From contig JAERTE010000011.1 of NCBI GenBank assembly GCA_016845145.1, forward strand, positions 1-56,001: a stretch of DNA of 56,001 bases, written 5' to 3'. Below, piece after piece: positions 27,735 to 36,022 of the stretch; within the stretch, counting starts at the first letter, position 1, and each line of letters begins with the position of its first letter. The translations under genes were made by a program, and so were the position numbers. This DNA is from Rhodospirillaceae bacterium. Lineage in GTDB: Bacteria; Pseudomonadota; Alphaproteobacteria; Rhodospirillales; Casp-alpha2. Below the pieces are notes generated by a model, which searched no databases, was not told the DNA's origin, and worked only from the letters and a program-made list of their open reading frames with translations.

Positions 27735-28733
27735 ATGACCATCACTGAACGTGTCGACAACATCACCCGCTTACCCGAAGCCTATCGGTTCGCAGCTCCG
27801 CCGGCACCGCCAAGCGTCAAGATTGAGTTGACGGCGCGTTGTGATTTCCAATGCTTTTTCTGCGCTTCACACCAGAAGCTGCGTCAAAAACAGGACATGG
27901 ATTGGGATTTCTATACCCGTATCGTGCGTGAGATGCGCGACGCGGGGGTCGAAGAACTGGGCATGTTCTATTTGGGCGAATCGTTTCTGTTCGTCAGGCT
28001 CGCGGAGGCTATTCACTACGCTAAACAGGAAATCGGATATCCCTATATTTTCCTCACCACAAACGGTCGCATGGCGTTGCCGACAAAGTCCAAGGCCTGC
28101 ATGGCGGCGGGCCTCGATAGCCTGAAGTTCTCGTACAATTTTGCCGGGCCAGAGCAGTGTAAAGAAGTCACCGGCGTCGATGCCTTCGACCAGATCGTCA
28201 ACAACATCCGCGAAGCACGGCGTGTGCGCGACGAGGTGGAGGCCGAAACCGGGCATCGCTGCGGCCTCTATGCATCGTCAATCCATTACGATGGCGAGCA
28301 ACAAACCATGATGGAAGAAGCCGTGGCGCTAATTGAGGAATACGTGGATGAGCATTACTGGCTGCCGCTCTATGGCCAGGCCGGGCTCACCGCAGGGGCG
28401 CGGGGCACGACGCCGGTCGCCGGCAATGTGGGGCGCGCCGGTGCCATGCGCGAGCCGTTGCCATGCTGGTCGGTCTTCACCGAGGGGCACATCACCTACG
28501 ATGGAAAGTTGGCAGCGTGTTGTTTCGACCACGATGGCCGGTTCGATATGGGCGACTTGAACGAGATGTCGTTCATGGAGGCGTGGCACAGCGACAAGTT
28601 CCAGACATTACGTGCCGCGAACCTGGCCAAGGATGTCACGGGCACAGCGTGCGAGCAGTGCATCGCCTATAAAGATGCCGAGCCCGAAGAGCCCCGCGCC
28701 GTCAATTTGAAGTCCGCCGAGAGCCAGCTGTAG
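27735..28733 (+). CDS. Radical SAM protein with SPASM-like C-terminal domain
   Basis: The 332 aa product has the radical SAM cluster motif C36-x3-C40-x2-C43 (ARCDFQCFFCASH), a GESFLF segment of the SAM-binding region, and FLTTNGRMA. The C-terminal part (CWSVF...ACCFDHDGRFDMGDL...FQTLRAAN...GTACEQC) has the Cys spacing of a SPASM or twitch auxiliary iron-sulfur domain. SPASM enzymes often modify peptides, but no precursor peptide was seen nearby. The gene is alone, behind a GAAGGA ribosome-binding site. Function is unknown. Confidence 0.85.
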   Translation: MTITERVDNITRLPEAYRFAAPPAPPSVKIELTARCDFQCFFCASHQKLRQKQDMDWDFYTRIVREMRDAGVEELGMFYLGESFLFVRLAEAIHYAKQEIGYPYIFLTTNGRMALPTKSKACMAAGLDSLKFSYNFAGPEQCKEVTGVDAFDQIVNNIREARRVRDEVEAETGHRCGLYASSIHYDGEQQTMMEEAVALIEEYVDEHYWLPLYGQAGLTAGARGTTPVAGNVGRAGAMREPLPCWSVFTEGHITYDGKLAACCFDHDGRFDMGDLNEMSFMEAWHSDKFQTLRAANLAKDVTGTACEQCIAYKDAEPEEPRAVNLKSAESQL

Positions 28734-28808
28734 CCTTTCCGCAATCCAACGATCGGATCGTGCCGTTCGTAGACGTGCCTTGGCGCGTCGTCGTGCGTTT
28801 CAGAGCGT

Positions 28809-28837
28809 TTGAAAAGATTTTCTATTATATGTAGAAT
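28809..28837 (+). promoter_or_regulatory. Sigma70-like promoter of the DUF2235-lectin gene
   Basis: TTGAAA (28809-28814) and TAGAAT (28832-28837) are separated by exactly 17 bases. They lie in a sharply AT-rich patch, unlike the surrounding GC-rich DNA, about 45 bases upstream of the start codon. Confidence 0.6.
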
Positions 28838-28855
28838 ATAAAACGCATATATTCT
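28833..28855. promoter_or_regulatory. Inverted repeat overlapping the -10 box, candidate operator
   Basis: AGAATATA (28833-28840) and TATATTCT (28848-28855) are perfect inverted repeats with a seven-base centre. They cover the -10 box and the expected transcription start, the usual position for a repressor site. No adjacent regulator gene was identified. Confidence 0.4.
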
Positions 28856-28880
28856 CAATAATACAGAAGGTTTATTTGCT

Positions 28881-30416
28881 ATGAAGCGCCTTGTCGTCTG
28901 CAGTGATGGAACATGGAACAACCCGGAGCAGGAAGACAACGGCATTCCGGCCCCGACAAATGTCTTCAAAATCTATAACGCCATTGCCGATGACGACGGT
29001 AGTACGCCGCAACTCCGATATTACCACCCCGGCGTCGGTGGTGAAGGCGGGATTTTCGATAAGGTTGCCGGTGGCGCCCTTGGCATCGGCATTTCGCGAC
29101 ATATCAAAAGCGCTTTTCACTGGCTCGGCACGAATTACCAGGTTGGAGACGAGATATTCCTTTTCGGTTTTAGCCGCGGTGCCTTCACGGCGCGTAGCAT
29201 TGGCGGATTTCTCGGGCGCGGTTTGCTTGATCTGGGCGGCCTCAATCCCAAGGACGCGTGGCAACGGGTTGATGCTGCCTTTGATGCTTATCGGCAGCCC
29301 GGCAGCGACCAGTCATGGGCCGAGAGCGATTGGGCATTCTTCCATGGCGCCGAAGCGACGCCGGTAAAGTTTATCGGCGTGTGGGATACGGTCGGTGCGC
29401 TGGGTATTCCGAATGACCTTGAGATTTTGAACATCTTTGAGAGGCCAGGCAAATGGCGGTTTCATGACACCAATCTGGGCACAAATGTTGCCGTTGCGCG
29501 TCACGCCATGGCGATTGATGAAGTGCGGTCGAGTTTTACGATTACGCGCTGGGCCAATACCGCCGCCCACGCCGATGCCAAGGAGCGCTGGTTTCCCGGT
29601 GTTCATTCCGACATCGGTGGTGGCTATGCCGAGACCGGACTTTCCGATATCGCCTTGCAATGGATGATGGAGGAAAGCGGGGACGCGGGGCTCCATTTCA
29701 GGCCGGGGGTCGATGCTGGTCTTAATCCCAATCCAAATGCCGCCATGCACAATTCGTATAAAGGCGCTTTTGCCAAGCTTCGTTCGCGACCCAGGAATGT
29801 CGACGCCATGATACCTGGCGAGAATGATGCTTTTCATCCAAGCGCACTGGCCCGTCAACAAGCATCGCCGATTGCCTATCCGGCATACCATCCGACGAGA
29901 ACGCTCGATGAGGGCGAGTACCATGTGGTGGACGTATTCGCCGACACACGTTGGAATGAGACAGGCCTGTATCTGGAAGCGGGGGCGGAATATACGTTTT
30001 CGGCGTCAGGCGAATGGCAAGACAGCAAGGACAGTTGCGATTGGCGCGGTACCGAAGATGGCAAGTTGACCGCCGGAGATGTGGTACGTGCGGCGTCCTC
30101 GTTTTTGGGCAAGTTCGAGACGCTGTTCGAAAAAATGTCCGATAATGAATCGACGGATTTCCTCGGCACCAAGCGTTGTGAAAATCTGAATTGGTTCACA
30201 CTCGTCGGTGCGGTTGCGAACGATTCAGGGCAGGCGTTGGCGGTCAGCAACGACGGCAGCCCGACGCCACACCAATTCGTGGCGCTCGCCGAGCACGAGA
30301 CGGAGCCTCTTCGAATAGAGAACCCCGGGTATCTGTATTGTTTCCCCAACGATGTTTGGAGTCTCTACGGAAACAACCGCGGTAGCGTCCGGCTCACGAT
30401 CACTCGGACCGCTTGA
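28881..30416 (+). CDS. DUF2235 alpha/beta-hydrolase fused to a LecA-like lectin domain
   Basis: Residues 1 to about 330 form a DUF2235 hydrolase: LVVCSDGTWNN at the N-terminus, nucleophile Ser98 in FGFSRGAF, and HSDIGGGY with a catalytic-type His/Asp. Some relatives are Tle1-type phospholipase effectors of type VI secretion. From about residue 345 to the end, the sequence resembles the Pseudomonas PA-IL (LecA) galactose-binding lectin: VDVFADTRW, YTFSASGEW, LVGAVANDSGQ and FPNDVWSLYGNNRGS. In LecA the NDV..TYGNN loop holds calcium and sugar; here D491, N498 and N499 are kept and the Thr is Leu. No signal peptide, VgrG or immunity-like gene is visible nearby. Confidence 0.8.
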   Translation: MKRLVVCSDGTWNNPEQEDNGIPAPTNVFKIYNAIADDDGSTPQLRYYHPGVGGEGGIFDKVAGGALGIGISRHIKSAFHWLGTNYQVGDEIFLFGFSRGAFTARSIGGFLGRGLLDLGGLNPKDAWQRVDAAFDAYRQPGSDQSWAESDWAFFHGAEATPVKFIGVWDTVGALGIPNDLEILNIFERPGKWRFHDTNLGTNVAVARHAMAIDEVRSSFTITRWANTAAHADAKERWFPGVHSDIGGGYAETGLSDIALQWMMEESGDAGLHFRPGVDAGLNPNPNAAMHNSYKGAFAKLRSRPRNVDAMIPGENDAFHPSALARQQASPIAYPAYHPTRTLDEGEYHVVDVFADTRWNETGLYLEAGAEYTFSASGEWQDSKDSCDWRGTEDGKLTAGDVVRAASSFLGKFETLFEKMSDNESTDFLGTKRCENLNWFTLVGAVANDSGQALAVSNDGSPTPHQFVALAEHETEPLRIENPGYLYCFPNDVWSLYGNNRGSVRLTITRTA

Positions 30417-30445
30417 ATCGCAATCGGTAACCGAGTTGGTCGCCC

Positions 30446-31168
30446 CTAGTTGGTCGCCCAGGGGTCCTTCGGTATGTCGGAGGCTTCCGGTTCCGCTGGT
30501 GCTTCCGGTGCCGGCTCGGGTAGCGGTTGCGGCGCCGGCGGCATGGCGACGGGATGGTCGGACGTCGGTGCCGATTCGGGTTCCGGCGTGTGTACCGGGA
30601 CAACACCGTCGGGCGCCGTGGCTGCGCCCGGTGCATGCACCTTGCCGGCACGCGCGCGTGCCAATGCGATGGCTTTCTCGAGATCGTCGCCGCTGCAGAT
30701 GCCCAGACCGACGGGGTTCTGCGGCTTGATGTTGGGCGTGTTCCAGTGCGTACGGTCGCGAATGGCGTTGATGGTCGGTTTCGTTGTGCCGACCAGCTTG
30801 GAAATCTGGGCATCCGCCAGTTCGGGGTAATTCTTCAGCAGCCAGGCAATGGCGTTGGGGCGGTCGCCGCGTTTGGAAACCGGCGTGTAGCGTGCCCCCT
30901 TGCCGCGCGCCTTGGGCATCGGCGTGTCGGGTTTGGACATCTTCAAGCGCGCGCTCGGATCTTCTTGGCAGCGATCAATCTCGTCCTGGCTCAGCTCGCC
31001 GCGTGCGATGGGATCAAGGCCCTGCATGCCGGGTGCCACCTCGCCATCGGCGAGGGCCTGGATTTCCAGCTGATGCAGACCGCAGAATTCAGCGATTTGG
31101 TCAAACGTCAGCATGGTGTTGTCGATCAGCCATACAGCGGTGGCTTTGGGCATCAGGGGATGCGCCAT
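30446..31168 (-). CDS. trcR: TrcR-type cell-cycle transcriptional regulator (DUF1013)
   Basis: The 240 aa protein matches the alphaproteobacterial DUF1013 family, named TrcR in Caulobacter. It has MAHPLMPKATAVWLIDNT, LTFDQIAEFCGLH, the RGDRPNAIAWLLKNYPELADAQI block and ISKLVGTTKPTINAIRDRTHW, which looks like a DNA-binding helix-turn-helix. A proline-rich tail (PAPQPLPEPAPEAPAEPE) is less conserved. The start at 31168 follows GGGAAGAAG; an upstream ATG at 31186 is less likely. It is a core-genome marker supporting the alphaproteobacterial origin. Confidence 0.88.
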   Translation of the reverse strand: MAHPLMPKATAVWLIDNTMLTFDQIAEFCGLHQLEIQALADGEVAPGMQGLDPIARGELSQDEIDRCQEDPSARLKMSKPDTPMPKARGKGARYTPVSKRGDRPNAIAWLLKNYPELADAQISKLVGTTKPTINAIRDRTHWNTPNIKPQNPVGLGICSGDDLEKAIALARARAGKVHAPGAATAPDGVVPVHTPEPESAPTSDHPVAMPPAPQPLPEPAPEAPAEPEASDIPKDPWATN

Positions 31169-31184
31169 GGTCTTCTTCCCTTCC

Positions 31185-31216
31185 AAAAAATCACCGGCGC
31201 CTTTGCATGCGCCGGT
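31185..31216 (-). terminator. Intrinsic terminator downstream of the quinone oxidoreductase gene
   Basis: On the minus strand an eight-base-pair stem, ACCGGCGC with GCGCCGGT (31193-31216), is followed by GATTTTTT. It sits between the quinone oxidoreductase stop and the trcR start on the same strand, so it separates the two transcripts or attenuates read-through into trcR. Confidence 0.65.
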
Positions 31217-31287
31217 TCAAGAAATTCTGAGCCTCTTATAGCGGCTTAGAGGGGGCGCGGTCAAACATACAAAGGGATCGCAACGGA

Positions 31288-32292
31288 TCATACGGTGAGG
31301 ACGATTTTTCCCGTGTGCGCGGCACTTTCCATTATTCGGTGGGCCTCGGAAGCCTCGGCCAGGGGCAGCGTCGTGCCGACTACGGGCTTCAGCTTGCGAG
31401 TGTCAAACAGCGGCCAGACCTTGGCGCGCAACTCATCGGCGATGGCGGTTTTTTGGCTTGCCGGGCGGCTGCGTAAGGTTGAGCCGGTAAACGTCAGGCG
31501 CTTCAGCATTACCGGCATCAGATTGACCTCGACCTTGGAACCCATGGCAAAGGCCAATTGGACGATGCGGGCATCGTGTTTCGACGCTTTGATATTGCGT
31601 TCGATATTGTCGCCGCCGACGATATCGAGAATGACATCGGCACCGCCGAACTCGTCCCGCACCACGTCGACGAAATTTTCCTGCGTGTAATCGATGACCC
31701 GGTCCGCGCCCAGTTCGCGGCAGATCTCACAACGATCAGCAGGGCTGTCGGTGGCCACCACCCGGGCGCCGAAGGCCTTGCCCAGTTGGATCGATGTGGT
31801 GCCGAGCCCACCGGCGCCGCCGTGTACCAGATATGTTTCACCGGCCGCCAACTTGGCGGTCATGAAGATGTTGCTCCAGATGGTGAAGTAGGTTTCAGGC
31901 AGTGATGCGGCGTCCACCATCGAGAGCCCGGCGGGGACGGGGAGACAATGGCTGGCATCGACGGCGCAGTACTCTGCATAACCGCCGCCGTTGGTCAGCG
32001 CACACAATTCGTCGCCAACCTGCCAGTTGGTCACGCCATCGCCGAGCGCCACGACCGTGCCGGCGATTTCTAGGCCCAGTAGGTCGGATGCGCCCTTCGG
32101 TGGCGGGTACAGCCCCTTGCGTTGCATCATGTCGGGACCGTTGATGCCGCAAGCTGCGACCCGCACCAGCACTTCGCCCGGTTGGGCTACCGGTTCCGGG
32201 CGCTGGGCCGGGGTCAGAACCTCGGGTCCACCGGGTTCACTGATTTCGATGCAGGTCATGGTGCCCGAAGCAGGGGCTATGGACGCAGTCAT
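31288..32292 (-). CDS. NAD(P)H quinone oxidoreductase, PIG3-type zinc-free MDR family
   Basis: The 334 aa medium-chain dehydrogenase/reductase has VRVAACGINGPDMMQRKGLYPPP, LGLEIAGTV, the ETYFTIWSNIF segment typical of the PIG3/TP53I3 group, and the NADPH motif HGGAGGLGTT. The zinc ligands of alcohol dehydrogenases are absent. It reduces quinones with NADPH. Start 32292 is preceded by GAGAG; a second start 11 codons later (32259) is possible. It is divergent from the DUF1192 gene. Confidence 0.88.
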   Translation of the reverse strand: MTASIAPASGTMTCIEISEPGGPEVLTPAQRPEPVAQPGEVLVRVAACGINGPDMMQRKGLYPPPKGASDLLGLEIAGTVVALGDGVTNWQVGDELCALTNGGGYAEYCAVDASHCLPVPAGLSMVDAASLPETYFTIWSNIFMTAKLAAGETYLVHGGAGGLGTTSIQLGKAFGARVVATDSPADRCEICRELGADRVIDYTQENFVDVVRDEFGGADVILDIVGGDNIERNIKASKHDARIVQLAFAMGSKVEVNLMPVMLKRLTFTGSTLRSRPASQKTAIADELRAKVWPLFDTRKLKPVVGTTLPLAEASEAHRIMESAAHTGKIVLTV

Positions 32293-32395
32293 GATGGCTC
32301 TCACGCTTATTGAAAATTGATCCTTACCGTCCGTGTCTAATATGATGGTCGCCAAGAGGCAAGGTGTGGCAAGCCGTGGACGAGGAGCGATGCGC

Positions 32396-32578
32396 ATGAG
32401 TTGGGACGAACCCGAACAACCGAAGAAAAAGCCGGAACCGAAAAATCTGGAAATTCTCTCCATAGAAGCGCTTGGCGAGTATATCGAAGAACTTGAAGCC
32501 GAGATCGCGCGCGTGCGCGAAACCATAGCTCTCAAGGAGAGTGCGCGAGATGGCGCGGAAGCGGTGTTTAAGATTTAG
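32396..32578 (+). CDS. DUF1192 family small protein
   Basis: The 60 aa product (MSWDEPEQPKKKPEP, then LEILSIEALGEYIEELEAEI) matches the short alphaproteobacterial DUF1192 family. It has a charged Pro/Lys-rich start and one long amphipathic helix. ATG 32396 lies eight bases after GAGGAG. The stop shares bases with the opposing histidine kinase stop. Function is unknown. Confidence 0.85.
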   Translation: MSWDEPEQPKKKPEPKNLEILSIEALGEYIEELEAEIARVRETIALKESARDGAEAVFKI

Positions 32579-34482
32579 GTGTTTTCGACGGGCGTATCAG
32601 AAATTAATGGAAGGTCGACCCAGAAGGTGCTGCCTTTACCTATTTGGCTTTCGAAACCGATTCGCCCGTTCATTTTCTCTACCAGCATCTTCGACACCGT
32701 TAGGCCGATTCCGGTGCCTTCCTGGGCAACCATTGGGTCTGCACCCAATCGATGGAACATGTTGAAGACGCTGGAGAAGTCTTTCTCGTCGATACCGACG
32801 CCTGTATCGACCACGGAAATTCGAAGGTACTGTGAATCGATTATGCTGCCTGAAACGGTAACCGTTCCTTTGTCTTTGTTGAATTTTACGGAGTTTGATA
32901 GCAGGTTGAGCAACACTTGTTTAAGGCGTAATCGGTCAGTGCGAATACGAATCTGGGGATTGAGGTCGAACTGGTTCTCTATGACGATACCGCGATAATC
33001 GCCGAGAGGAGCTGTGAGAGCCACACAGTCTGAGATTTCGCGCGCTATATCCAGCTCTTGGATTCGAAGATCGAGTTGATCTGCTTCGATTTTTGCTAAA
33101 TCCAAAACCTCGTTAATCAGCGAAAGCAGATGGTTGCCACCTTGTAAAATACTGGAAACATGTTCCACCTGCGCAGAGGAAAGCGGCGCACGAGTGTCGA
33201 GTTTGAGCATTTGGGCAAACCCTAGAACCGCGTTGAGGGGCGTGCGGAGTTCATGGCTCATGCTTGCTAGGAATTCACTTTTTGCTTTGTTCGCCTGGGT
33301 CGCTTCGTCGCGTGTCGCAGCTAACGCTTCTTCGCGGTTGGTCACTTCTTCGACGAAGTAAACGAAGCTTTGAGCCATGTCCGCGATCTCGTCGTGGCCT
33401 TGGTAGTCAACGGGCAAGGGGTGTCCTTCCACATGCGCCCGCATGGCACTTTGCAGGCGCTCAAGGCGTTTGACGATGCGGCGATCTACGTAAAGCGTGA
33501 TCCCGATAGCCCCCAACAGGCAAATTACCATGATGACTGCCAGCCCACCGGCAAGTGTGTTGATCTGATGTTTGTGCGCGTTAGCGGTTTCATAAGCAGC
33601 TTGGCTGAGCGTATTCGAAATGCTTTCTGCTGTTCGGATCAGGCCATTGAGAATGGCGAGGCGGTCCATGGCTGAGGAAACTTTGAGATCCAGCCGAATG
33701 CGCTGCAATCGTTTATCGAAAAGATTATTCAGCCCCGTGCCTAGTGAGGCGATTTCGCGGACGAGGTGCCCGATAACAGCATTTTCCAAATCTTGGTCAT
33801 TCTCGGTACCACGGAACCGGGCCAACTGCGCATGAAATTCTTGTCGTAACGCGACAACGTTTTTAGGCGAGCGTTCGGCAAGTACGGCTAGAAGCTGGTT
33901 GACACCATGGTGCAGAAATACGCTAAGTTGATGATTAGTCCGAGTTTCTATCGTCACACCGGCAAGCGCATCATTGACCCGCGTGCTGAGCCGCGCGAGG
34001 TCTGCCAAATTGCGAGCGTTGGCGTTGTCTTCTTCATTTCGCAATTCGATCAGGTCTCGCACTTGTTGCAGTGACTCTTCCAGTATCGTCACCTGGTCGC
34101 GCAAAAGATGGACTCGTTCGGCAGAAACGACAATTGGATCAAGTCCGTTTACAACTTCGTTCAGTCGATCTGTATCCAGGCGTAATTTGTATGCTGCGCC
34201 ATCAAGACCGAACCGGTCACGATGGTTGGTCAGATTCCGTGCTTTGCTGTCGATGGATTTGCTTAGCCGCGTGATGGTGATCGCTTTGTCGATCGAGGGC
34301 AGGATATTGGTGTTTAATTCCTGCAGGCGCGCGCGCTCCGACCAGAATGCCGGCAGTGCCAGTACGACGGCTAAAAATGTCAAAAAGGCCAAACCGAAAA
34401 TGCCGGCGCGAAGATACACTGACACGCTGCTTCGAGGACCGGTTGGTTTTGGACTGATTTGCGGGGTTCCTTGACCTGTCAT
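32575..34482 (-). CDS. TorS-like membrane sensor histidine kinase
   Basis: The 635 aa protein has a transmembrane helix near residues 25-47, a long all-helical periplasmic region (to about 305), a second transmembrane helix (AGGLAVIMVICLLGAIGITLYV), HAMP, a coiled coil, HisKA with H410 in SHELRTPLNA, and HATPase motifs NLLSNSVKF, DTGVGI and GTGIGLTV. The helical periplasmic bundle resembles TorS-type sensors, which read ligands through a separate periplasmic binding protein. Such a protein is encoded immediately upstream (34541-35605), 58 bases away. No receiver domain and no neighbouring response regulator are present. Confidence 0.87.
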   Translation of the reverse strand: MTGQGTPQISPKPTGPRSSVSVYLRAGIFGLAFLTFLAVVLALPAFWSERARLQELNTNILPSIDKAITITRLSKSIDSKARNLTNHRDRFGLDGAAYKLRLDTDRLNEVVNGLDPIVVSAERVHLLRDQVTILEESLQQVRDLIELRNEEDNANARNLADLARLSTRVNDALAGVTIETRTNHQLSVFLHHGVNQLLAVLAERSPKNVVALRQEFHAQLARFRGTENDQDLENAVIGHLVREIASLGTGLNNLFDKRLQRIRLDLKVSSAMDRLAILNGLIRTAESISNTLSQAAYETANAHKHQINTLAGGLAVIMVICLLGAIGITLYVDRRIVKRLERLQSAMRAHVEGHPLPVDYQGHDEIADMAQSFVYFVEEVTNREEALAATRDEATQANKAKSEFLASMSHELRTPLNAVLGFAQMLKLDTRAPLSSAQVEHVSSILQGGNHLLSLINEVLDLAKIEADQLDLRIQELDIAREISDCVALTAPLGDYRGIVIENQFDLNPQIRIRTDRLRLKQVLLNLLSNSVKFNKDKGTVTVSGSIIDSQYLRISVVDTGVGIDEKDFSSVFNMFHRLGADPMVAQEGTGIGLTVSKMLVEKMNGRIGFESQIGKGSTFWVDLPLISDTPVENT

Positions 34483-34540
34483 CTCTCATCTGGACTGTCT
34501 GTGCGCACCAATGCTTCGTTTTCTCGATACCTGGTGGCGA

Positions 34541-35605
34541 TCAGTTGGCGGGTACCGGACCAAAATCGTGATAAGGACATCCGGTTGCAGGCGTATAGCG
34601 TTTGATGACGATCTGCCCGGACATAATCTCGAACCGGATATCGTCCATGCGCGCTTGCATATCTTGATTGATCAGTTTCAGGTTGTGTTCATCCAAGGAC
34701 CAACCGACACCGTCTTCTTCCAAGCCAATTTGCCTTATGCCCGGTTTTAATCGGCCCGCTTTTGCGTCGCCCAATGCCGTATAAACGGCCACGTCGACGC
34801 GCTTGATCATTGACGTCAAAACGGTTCCAGGCGCCAGGCTGTTCTGGTTGCGATCCACGCCAATCGCCAAGATACCAAGATCCTTAGCCGCCGAAATGAC
34901 ACCGTTTCCGGTGCCGCCAGCAGCATGGTAGACGATGTCGGCACCATTCTTTGCGAGACGGCGGGTTATTTCGGCACCTTTTTCCGGATTTCGAAAAGCA
35001 AAGCCAGTGGTGCCTGTCATTTCCGCTTGTAGGGTCATACTGGCGTTCTGATGCTTTATTCCTTGCGCGAAGCCGCAGCCAAAGGCACGGATCAATTCAC
35101 TGTCGCGCCCGCCCACGAATCCGATCTTGCCTGTCTTCGACGCCATCGCCGCCAACACGCCGACCATAAACGACCCCTGTTCTTCCCGAAACAGGATCGA
35201 TTGTACGTTGGCACCGCTCACCACGGAATCGATCAACACGAAATGCGTACGCGGGTTGGCTGGAGCGACTTTTGAAAGTATCGGCGCGAAGGCGAACCCA
35301 ACGGCGATGATGGGGTTGCGGTTTTCCTTCAGGGCGCGAAGCATGATCGCGTTCAGGTCTTCTTCCGCCTGCGCCGCGGTTGGGGCCGGCGCTAACCAAG
35401 GCACGTTGGCGTTGTTGTGACGTTCGAAAGACGTTAACCCCTCGTGAGCCGCTTTGTTGAACGACTCATCGTCGATATTCGATGCATCGAACAGTACGAT
35501 CGGGTCGGCCGCAAAAACAGGCGTCGCCAGGATCGATGCAAAAACAAATAACGCGAAAATACGCACGGTTCCCCCCAAGACTCTGGCTGTCAGTATATTA
35601 GTCAT
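34541..35605 (-). CDS. BMP-family periplasmic ligand-binding protein
   Basis: The 354 aa precursor has a signal peptide ending ATPVFAAD and the basic-membrane-protein (PnrA/Med-like) fold: LFDASNIDDESFNKAAHEG, QGSFMVGVLAAMASKTGKIGFVGG, VYHAAGGTGNGVISAAKD and AIGVDRNQNSLAPGTVLTS. Members usually feed nucleosides or purines to ABC transporters, but no permease or ATPase gene is nearby. The gene is instead upstream of, and probably co-transcribed with, a TorS-like kinase. This points to a sensory ligand-presenting role (inference). The ribosome-binding site is weak. Confidence 0.87.
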   Translation of the reverse strand: MTNILTARVLGGTVRIFALFVFASILATPVFAADPIVLFDASNIDDESFNKAAHEGLTSFERHNNANVPWLAPAPTAAQAEEDLNAIMLRALKENRNPIIAVGFAFAPILSKVAPANPRTHFVLIDSVVSGANVQSILFREEQGSFMVGVLAAMASKTGKIGFVGGRDSELIRAFGCGFAQGIKHQNASMTLQAEMTGTTGFAFRNPEKGAEITRRLAKNGADIVYHAAGGTGNGVISAAKDLGILAIGVDRNQNSLAPGTVLTSMIKRVDVAVYTALGDAKAGRLKPGIRQIGLEEDGVGWSLDEHNLKLINQDMQARMDDIRFEIMSGQIVIKRYTPATGCPYHDFGPVPAN

Positions 35606-35769
35606 ATCACTTTAGCCCCGCTTTTACTGTATTTTTTCGATTGAATATCTCAAGACAGGCCGATCGGTGCGTTCTATTAACCGGTGATTAACATTGCGTG
35701 TGTTAAGGGTAGTATGTGAGTGGTGATAAAACCATTCACGCAACTTCGACGCCTCCCTGTTGAACACTC

Positions 35770-35797
35770 GCCGCCCCACACTCGGGGCGGCCTTTTT
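35770..35797 (+). terminator. Orphan intrinsic terminator, possible 3' end of a small RNA
   Basis: GCCGCCCC (35770-35777) pairs with GGGGCGGC (35784-35791) around a six-base loop, followed by CTTTTTT. No plus-strand gene lies between the BMP start (35605) and this point. Confidence 0.7.
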
Positions 35798-35936
35798 TGA
35801 GCGCGATGCATACGGTTTTACTTCTTTACCGACCTAGCCGAATCGCATATTGACCCGTTTTGCTCCCCTGGTTACAGTCCCTCACTCGTAAAACGTGATC
35901 AGGCGAGTTTGACAGGTTTGAGGCAAAGAATTTAAA

Positions 35937-35958
35937 GGGCCGTCCTTCGGGGCGGCCC
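35937..35958. other. UUCG-loop hairpin upstream of the thioesterase gene
   Basis: GGGCCGTCC and GGGCGGCCC form a nine-pair stem (one G-U) closed by a TTCG tetraloop. TAATAATTT follows on the plus strand and TTTAAATTCTTT on the minus strand. It could be a weak terminator in either direction or a leader structure. Confidence 0.45.
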
Positions 35959-36022
35959 TAATAATTTGGCCCCGAAAATCCCCACAAATCCCCATGATTC
36001 CCACAATTTAGGATACGCCCGC

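Larger units (their letters stand above)
35606..36022. other. Long intergenic region with two strong hairpins
   Basis: This 417-base stretch separates the divergent BMP and thioesterase genes and has no convincing coding frame. It is AT-richer than its surroundings up to about 35700. It carries a clear plus-strand intrinsic terminator at 35770-35797 and a UUCG-capped hairpin at 35937-35958. A terminator pointing plus-ward with no plus-strand gene before it suggests a short untranslated transcript ending at about 35797. No tRNA or known RNA family was recognised. Confidence 0.5.

Noticed and set aside
30446..30475. Direct repeat GTTGGTCGCCC twice near the trcR stop
   Set aside because: Two short copies at the end of the gene are more likely local slippage than a functional site.
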